Virus record (IMG/VR): IMGVR_UViG_3300030107_004854
Coordinates: 1-27,663 of that record
Length of the DNA stretch: 27,663 nt
DNA from: a virus
Reading direction: 5' to 3' (one strand)
The position numbers and the translations under genes are program-made. This document shows positions 24,773 through 27,663 of this stretch, in pieces; the first letter of the stretch is position 1; each line of letters starts with the position of its first letter. The notes beneath the pieces are model-generated. The model had not been told where the DNA came from and made no database searches. It saw nothing but the letters and a program-made list of their open reading frames with translations.

Positions 24773-25030
24773 TTATTCTACTAGAACAACGTCTCCATCA
24801 CGAATAACTCTATAAAGAGTCTCTTTCCATGATATATCGTGTCCAGCGTGTTTATCATAATATATCACATCTCCATCTTTCAAACCTTCTACAAGATTTC
24901 CACATGATATTATTTTTGCTTTTATATAACGATTGTCTACATCTGTATCATCCGTCATTATAAGACCAGCAACCTTTTTAGGTTCTGTCTTTATTTTATC
25001 TACTACTATATATCTATTGATCGCTTTCAT
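24773..25030 (-). CDS. groES: Phage GroES-like co-chaperonin
   Basis: An 85-residue Cpn10 protein (MKAINRYIVVDKIKTEPKKV then AGLIMTDD). Residues 21-25 (AGLIM) occupy the place of the mobile-loop GGIVL that docks on GroEL. KDGDVIYYDKHAGHDISWKE (51-70) matches the conserved '(V)GD.V.(F)...AG.E(I/V)' region, and YRVIRDGDVVLVE closes the barrel. It is about 12 residues shorter than the Escherichia coli protein, chiefly where the roof hairpin would lie. Its ATG is inside the 3' end of groEL (17-base overlap), so translation is coupled. It would cap the adjacent phage chaperonin, or modify the host one as T4 gp31 does. Confidence 0.9.
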   Translation of the reverse strand: MKAINRYIVVDKIKTEPKKVAGLIMTDDTDVDNRYIKAKIISCGNLVEGLKDGDVIYYDKHAGHDISWKETLYRVIRDGDVVLVE

Positions 25031-26579
25031 TCATTCTCATATTTGAAATTACACAATCTGCAGATATAATCGTTGATACCACACTTACTGCATTTTTAAG
25101 CGCTGACTTAGTTACAAGTACTGGATCAATAATACCAGACTCAATCATGTCAACTGATTCACCAGTTACAACATTTACACCCAAACCTTTAGTAGGTCTT
25201 GGTTCTACTTGTTCTAAACCAGCGTTTGCTAGTATAGTGTGAAAAGGTGCTGTTATAGCTTTAAGTAGTATTTCTTCACCCACCGCGTCAGCGGTGATTT
25301 CCTGCGAGGCGTTTAGTAGTGCAATACCACCACCTGGCACAATACCTTCTTTCAAAGCAGCTTTAGTAGCATATATTGCATCTTCTACTCTATCTTTCTT
25401 TTCTTTCATCTCAACTTTAGAATCAGCACCTACTTTTACCATACCTACGCTACCCGATAACATTGCCAGCCTTTGTCTATGTTTTTTTTGTATAAATGGA
25501 TTTTTTTCCCATTTATCTATAGTTTTCTTAATACTCTTAATCCTTTCTTCCATTTCATCTTCTGGAGGATCTATAGTTAAAACAGTGCTTTTATCATCTG
25601 TTATTGCTGAGTAAGCCTCACCTAAACAATCGATGTCTATTAAATCAAGATCATCACCTAGTTGCTCGTTAATTACTTTTGCTCCGACTAAAAACGCTAA
25701 ATCAGCAACTGTATCTTCTTTAGTAGGACCAAAGCCTGGCAAGTCAACTATATTAACTTTTATATTACCCTTAACCTTGTTCATGAGAAGTGCAGCTTTA
25801 ACTTGTTGATCAACAGGTGCCACTATAAGTAAAGAGCGTTTATTCTTAATAACATGTTCTAATACTGTTTGTATTCTTCTTATGTTAGGTATTTCTGAAG
25901 ATACTATTAATACTAATGGGTTATCAAGCTCGCATATTTGCTTGTCCTTATCAGTAACAAAATGTGGTGATGTGAGTCCTGAGTCTATTTGTACACCATC
26001 TACGACTTCAACATATGTCTCTTCAGTTGGAGACTCTTCCATTAATACCACACCGTCTTTACCTACTTTAGTATAAGCTTCTGCTATAATCTTTCCTAGT
26101 TCTGCATCATTATTGCAACTTATTGAACTAACAGATTCCAGCATATCGCCCTCGATCTTGACAGAAATCTTATCTAGGTAATCATTTACCTTTTTAAGAC
26201 CGGATTTAATCCCGTCTTTTATTTCTCTAGTAGTATTATCACTACTTTTTACTTCTTTTAATAGTGATTCAGCAAGGACGGTAGCTGTAGTAGTACCGTC
26301 ACCTGCTTCTCTCACTGTGTTTTTAGCAGCTTCTTTAATAAGAGTTGCCCCCATATTTTCAACCGGATCAAACAAGACAACTGATTCGGCTACAGTTACA
26401 CCGTCTTTTGTTATTACCGGTAAACCTCTAGCGTCTTCGTATATAACACACTTTCCAGACGCCCCAAGGGTTGATTTTACTGCTTTTGCTAGCTTTTCAA
26501 CGCCAGCAACTACTTTTTCGTTAGCGTTATCACCAAAGTTTATATCTTTGACAATCTCGCTAGGCTGATTGTATTCCAT
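25014..26579 (-). CDS. groEL: Phage GroEL-like chaperonin
   Basis: A 521-residue group I chaperonin subunit. ITKDGVTVA (56-64; Asp59 matches E. coli Asp52), GDGTTTATVLA (93-103; Asp94 matches Asp87) and RVEDAIYATKAALKEGIVPG (397-416; Asp400 matches Asp398) preserve the ATP-hydrolysis site. VGKDGVVLMEES and SGLTSPHFVTD mark the intermediate/apical junction. The C-terminus ends ISADCVISNMRMNESDQ, without the GGM-rich tail of bacterial GroEL. The full length and intact catalytic aspartates argue for an active foldase, probably for capsid or tail proteins. groES lies downstream, the reverse of the usual bacterial order. Confidence 0.95.
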   Translation of the reverse strand: MEYNQPSEIVKDINFGDNANEKVVAGVEKLAKAVKSTLGASGKCVIYEDARGLPVITKDGVTVAESVVLFDPVENMGATLIKEAAKNTVREAGDGTTTATVLAESLLKEVKSSDNTTREIKDGIKSGLKKVNDYLDKISVKIEGDMLESVSSISCNNDAELGKIIAEAYTKVGKDGVVLMEESPTEETYVEVVDGVQIDSGLTSPHFVTDKDKQICELDNPLVLIVSSEIPNIRRIQTVLEHVIKNKRSLLIVAPVDQQVKAALLMNKVKGNIKVNIVDLPGFGPTKEDTVADLAFLVGAKVINEQLGDDLDLIDIDCLGEAYSAITDDKSTVLTIDPPEDEMEERIKSIKKTIDKWEKNPFIQKKHRQRLAMLSGSVGMVKVGADSKVEMKEKKDRVEDAIYATKAALKEGIVPGGGIALLNASQEITADAVGEEILLKAITAPFHTILANAGLEQVEPRPTKGLGVNVVTGESVDMIESGIIDPVLVTKSALKNAVSVVSTIISADCVISNMRMNESDQ

Positions 26580-26611
26580 ATTTGATTAAATTTAATTAAA
26601 TTGTACTTCTT

Positions 26612-26902
26612 TTAGAATGTTTTTACTACTTTTGGGCCTTTTGTAGCCTCTAATTTCTTAGAGAAATGGTCGATGCTGCCATCAATTGCGGCTTCAGCGC
26701 CTTCTATGGTCTCTCTACGTGTTACATCGTGCCAATTTTTGTCATTTTCTGGATCTGACACCTCCGTTTGGTAAAATCCATTCGGTAATTGTGTAATTCT
26801 CCAGTTACTTTTGTCAGCTAGATGTTTCCACTGGTTAATAGTTTTTTCATTCGGTTTAACATTGCTAGTATATGTACTAGTCTTGTAGTATAAATAAGTC
26901 AT
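26612..26902 (-). CDS. Uncharacterised protein upstream of groEL
   Basis: A 96-residue protein (MTYLYYKTSTYTSNVKPNEK then WRITQLPNGFYQTEVSDPEN; ending EATKGPKVVKTF). A helix (TINQWKHLADKSN) is followed by strands and a second helix (IEGAEAAIDGSIDHFSKKLE). The block ITQLPNGFYQTE reads like a compact alpha-beta fold. I recall closely similar proteins next to phage groEL genes in marine contigs, which may indicate a functional link. No catalytic or membrane features are present. It is separated from groEL by 32 A/T-rich bases. Confidence 0.65.
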   Translation of the reverse strand: MTYLYYKTSTYTSNVKPNEKTINQWKHLADKSNWRITQLPNGFYQTEVSDPENDKNWHDVTRRETIEGAEAAIDGSIDHFSKKLEATKGPKVVKTF

Positions 26903-26948
26903 TTTGGTTTATTTTTTGGTTAATATTGACTTGGTTTAGGGTCTTTCC

Positions 26949-27422
26949 CTATTTTCTTTTTCCAAACCCAGGCATTTTAAATCCTTTTTTTAATATTGGA
27001 TTATCAACCGTTCTTTCTTGATAAAATTTATCTCGCGCGGCTTGTTTTACTGGATCACTTAATGGTGCTATAGCTGAACCAAACCTCATCTCTGCCTCTT
27101 CAATAGTCCCTGGTTTCATAGCACCACGAATATAATATTGTGATTCTTTATCTGTATCTACTTTTTCAACAGGTTTTGTGTCTTTAGGTAGAAACTTCCA
27201 TGCGTGTGACACAGGTATTTTAGCGTGTGTAAAGTTTTTTAACCTTTTTAAATCCATACCCTCTAACGATCTGTTATGCTTTATAACTAAATCTCTAACA
27301 TCTTCTTTGTTTACGCCAGGATTTTGTTCAATGTAATTTATAATCGCATCCATCCCTTGTCTGTAATATTCTCGAGTAGTCATTTTACCCTTTTTGTTTT
27401 TTATAGGAGTTGATTTTTTCAT
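26949..27422 (-). CDS. Uncharacterised helical, basic protein
   Basis: A protein of about 157 residues starting at the ATG at 27422, one base after the upstream stop (the frame is open to another ATG at 27455, inside the upstream gene). Lys-rich start (MKKSTPIKNKKGKMTTREYY), helices RQGMDAIINYIEQNPGVNKE and VRDLVIKHNRSLEGM, then a proline-rich middle and a C-terminus ending GFKMPGFGKRK. The GAMKPGTIEEAEMRFGSAIA block looks conserved in style but I do not recognise it. Net basic charge suggests DNA or RNA contact, or a packaged protein; function unknown. Confidence 0.62.
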   Translation of the reverse strand: MKKSTPIKNKKGKMTTREYYRQGMDAIINYIEQNPGVNKEDVRDLVIKHNRSLEGMDLKRLKNFTHAKIPVSHAWKFLPKDTKPVEKVDTDKESQYYIRGAMKPGTIEEAEMRFGSAIAPLSDPVKQAARDKFYQERTVDNPILKKGFKMPGFGKRK

Positions 27423-27423
27423 A

Positions 27424-27660
27424 TTACTTTTCTTTTTTAGTTCCTTTACCATCATTTCCTCTATTTGCTTTCACACTTTTAAACTTTCCATCCTTATGAT
27501 CGTAATCCTTACCTTTTATATTTTTACCGGCTTTTTTAGCAGCACGTCTTTTACGTTGATTCTCTGCTTTTTTCTTACGCCTATCCGCTGTCATCGCTGC
27601 TTTCTTATCGCGAATAGCTTTCATACGTTTTGCTGTAGGTGTAAGTTTCTGTTTTGCCAT
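27424..27660 (-). CDS. Small highly basic protein with DHKDGKF motif
   Basis: A 78-residue, Lys/Arg-dominated protein (MAKQKLTPTAKRMKAIRDKK AA..., with RRKKKAENQRKRRAAKKAGK). The C-terminal third reads KGKDYDHKDGKFKSVKANRG then NDGKGTKKEK. The DHKDG...ANRG phrase faintly echoes the end of phage HNH nucleases, but the first His/Asn-bearing half of that domain is absent, so nuclease activity is unlikely. A nucleic-acid-binding, histone-like packaged protein is equally possible. The start is only three bases from the window edge, so upstream context is not visible. Confidence 0.6.
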   Translation of the reverse strand: MAKQKLTPTAKRMKAIRDKKAAMTADRRKKKAENQRKRRAAKKAGKNIKGKDYDHKDGKFKSVKANRGNDGKGTKKEK

Positions 27661-27663
27661 AAC

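Noticed and set aside
25281-25296. Perfect six-pair hairpin CACCGC/GCGGTG.
   Set aside because: It lies within conserved groEL coding sequence, has no T-run and is short, so coding constraint or chance explains it.
27424-27660. Possible HNH homing endonuclease because of DHKDGKF and ANRG phrases.
   Set aside because: The protein is only 78 residues, most of it a Lys/Arg tract, and the zinc-binding or first-histidine half of an HNH fold is not visible.

Overview
This window looks like the structural and packaging half of a tailed-phage genome (or prophage or metagenomic viral contig). The likely host is a marine member of the Bacteroidota, probably flavobacterial. Every credible gene is on the minus strand, so transcription runs from high to low coordinates. 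Genes are packed end to end, with several start/stop overlaps of one to four bases. The DNA is clearly A+T-rich. Gene leaders are A/T-rich with no clear Shine-Dalgarno sequence, as is usual in Bacteroidota. The giant tail protein ends in repeats of the type GCTDPTA..NYN....DDGSC, familiar from marine Bacteroidota surface proteins. The gene order and the capsid, portal and ring-like proteins recall crAss-like podoviruses such as the Cellulophaga phage phi14:2 group. That lineage call is from memory of family patterns, not a search.

Layout in transcription order. (1) 27660-24773: a small basic protein, two uncharacterised proteins, then a chaperonin pair with GroEL upstream of and overlapping GroES. 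(2) 24762-23223: three tandem paralogous small proteins plus a probable diverged fourth member, all unannotated and probably virion-associated. (3) 23219-22801: a putative winged-helix gene broken by a frameshift next to a strong hairpin. (4) 22798-20119: a basic protein, an HExxH putative metallopeptidase, a two-helix membrane protein, a small conserved orphan, a three-TM-type holin, a small beta-rich protein and a LamG-like protein. This may be a lysis/decoration block; no classical endolysin is recognisable. (5) 20084-18339: small early-packaging genes, including a protein that reads as two fused GroES-like domains, a putative small terminase and a SET-domain protein. (6) 18339-10929: large terminase, portal, scaffold and major capsid protein, followed by a strong terminator with a UUCG loop. 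(7) 10856-1: a capsid-linked protein of unknown function, a tiny CGC-tail protein, two ring/tail-adaptor proteins (one with an inserted jelly-roll domain), and a giant tail protein of more than 2,500 residues that runs off the window.

Together these genes describe capsid assembly (scaffold, capsid and possibly dedicated chaperonins), DNA packaging (terminase, portal), neck/tail assembly and host release (holin). The least ordinary items are the tandem-GroES protein accompanying a separate groEL-groES pair, the SET-domain gene inside the packaging operon, the paralogous small-protein array, the carbohydrate-binding-like insertion in a ring protein, and the frameshifted regulator-like gene. No tRNA, rRNA, CRISPR array, insertion sequence or integrase was seen. 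Apart from the broken gene's 5' part, no gene-free stretch exceeds about 105 bases.
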